Positions 4,564 through 5,109 of a DNA stretch of 5,109 nt are shown piece after piece (positions within the stretch are counted from its first letter, which is position 1; each line of letters starts with the position of its first letter). Below the pieces are notes generated by a model. It had not been told where the DNA came from, did not search any database, and worked only from the letters and a program-made list of their open reading frames with translations. A program made the translations under genes and the position numbers. Location of the stretch: NCBI GenBank assembly GCA_017629415.1, contig JAGBXG010000054.1:1-5109 (forward strand). Direction: 5' to 3'. Origin of the DNA: Pseudomonadota bacterium (GTDB lineage Bacteria > Myxococcota > Bradymonadia > UBA4248).

Positions 4564-5109
4564 TTAAGGCATCGGCGCAATTTTGGGCGGCTTTTTCGAA
4601 GGATCAGGCACACGTTCCATACGCGAAAGCCCCTCGGTATCCGTCTTGGCACGACGGCGCAGCATGGCATATTGATCCTTGATCTGCGTCGTTTCCAACC
4701 AAATCTTAAAGTTTTCACCTGTCTGCATGTTGTAATGATAATCTTCGGCTTCAGCTAAACCCAAGAAACGCATCTGACGCGTACGAAGAATTTGAGAATT
4801 CTTTGAAAATGGCATCTGGATGATATTTCTGCGATATTTATCATTATATTCGAAATAATGTTCAGCATTGGACGGATATAACAACGTCATTTCCATCCCG
4901 GAATCTTTCAGAGCCTTGGCAATATCGAGCATGGCTTTATCGCCCGTCAAATCGCCGCAAACGGGGAAAACACGATTGTTCTGCCACAGCTGACGAATGC
5001 GCTGATAAAGACCTTCATCGGTGATAAATGTCGGCACATTCAGCTGTTTTTCTGTCGGCAAAACCTCTTTGTATTTTTTCGTGACGCGGTTAAAACGTCC
5101 ATTGACTTC
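4564..5109 (-). CDS. Conserved hypothetical protein, C-terminal 181 residues (cut by window edge)
   Basis: The frame is open to the right edge with no stop, and its upstream codons (…NGRFNRVTKKYKEV) read as genuine protein. The true start is therefore outside the window; the TTG at 5061 is not a convincing start. The segment has VFPVCGDLTGDKAMLDIAKAL (Rossmann-like strand-loop-helix), then LLYPSNAEHYFEY, IIQMPFSKNSQILRT, and near the end YHYNMQTGENFKIWLE. This order of SNAE-Y, PF-S--LRT and HYN-Q---F--W motifs recalls uncharacterised methyltransferase-like proteins related to Leptospira LIC_10091. That is from memory and only moderately sure. The last 15 or so residues are Pro/Lys-rich (DPSKKPPKIAPMP) and probably disordered. 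Without the N-terminus, a signal peptide cannot be judged. The gene is on the same strand as the phosphatase operon but is separated from it by 436 bp of repeats. Confidence 0.8.
   Translation of the reverse strand, partial: EVNGRFNRVTKKYKEVLPTEKQLNVPTFITDEGLYQRIRQLWQNNRVFPVCGDLTGDKAMLDIAKALKDSGMEMTLLYPSNAEHYFEYNDKYRRNIIQMPFSKNSQILRTRQMRFLGLAEAEDYHYNMQTGENFKIWLETTQIKDQYAMLRRRAKTDTEGLSRMERVPDPSKKPPKIAPMP

Overview
The window reads as a bacterial chromosome segment of moderate GC. It carries three complete reverse-strand genes, one reverse-strand gene cut by the right edge, and one forward-strand chimeric or decaying ORF at the left. The organism is inferred, not proven. A Stig1-like cysteine-rich protein piece, an FHA-GAF-class III cyclase and an acidic-linker lipoprotein together fit a deltaproteobacterial or myxococcal-type lineage, possibly host-associated given the modest GC. 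No rRNA, tRNA, CRISPR array or transposase gene was seen.

Layout. Bases 1-229 are non-coding and low in complexity, with a C11 tract inside a short inverted repeat, T-runs and a TA-rich block. Bases 230-758 hold an odd forward ORF. A good Shine-Dalgarno and ATG open a frame that stops after 22 codons, while the adjacent frame runs to 758. That longer frame joins a cysteine-poor 92-residue part to a very cysteine-rich tail. It converges on a lipoprotein gene of unknown function (1504 to 782, reverse). The 355-bp gap 1505-1859 holds two direct copies of a hairpin-bearing repeat.

Bases 4127 to 1860 (reverse) form a tight two-gene operon. The first gene is a low-molecular-weight protein tyrosine phosphatase with an unusual N-terminal extension. 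Nine bases later comes an FHA-GAF-adenylate/guanylate cyclase with all recognisable catalytic residues intact. The likely theme is signalling: the FHA domain reads phosphothreonine, the GAF domain senses a ligand or partner, the cyclase makes a cyclic nucleotide (probably cAMP), and the phosphatase removes protein phosphates. A functional link between the two proteins is inferred from the gene arrangement only.

The 436-bp gap 4128-4563 contains a dense hairpin array with a 41-bp-period tandem duplication, and a third copy of the same repeat in the opposite orientation. The signalling operon is therefore bracketed by inverted copies of one repeat family. Bases 5109 to 4564 (reverse) encode the C-terminal 181 residues of a conserved hypothetical protein. 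The repeat family and its placement, and the broken/fused ORF at the left, are the least ordinary features here.
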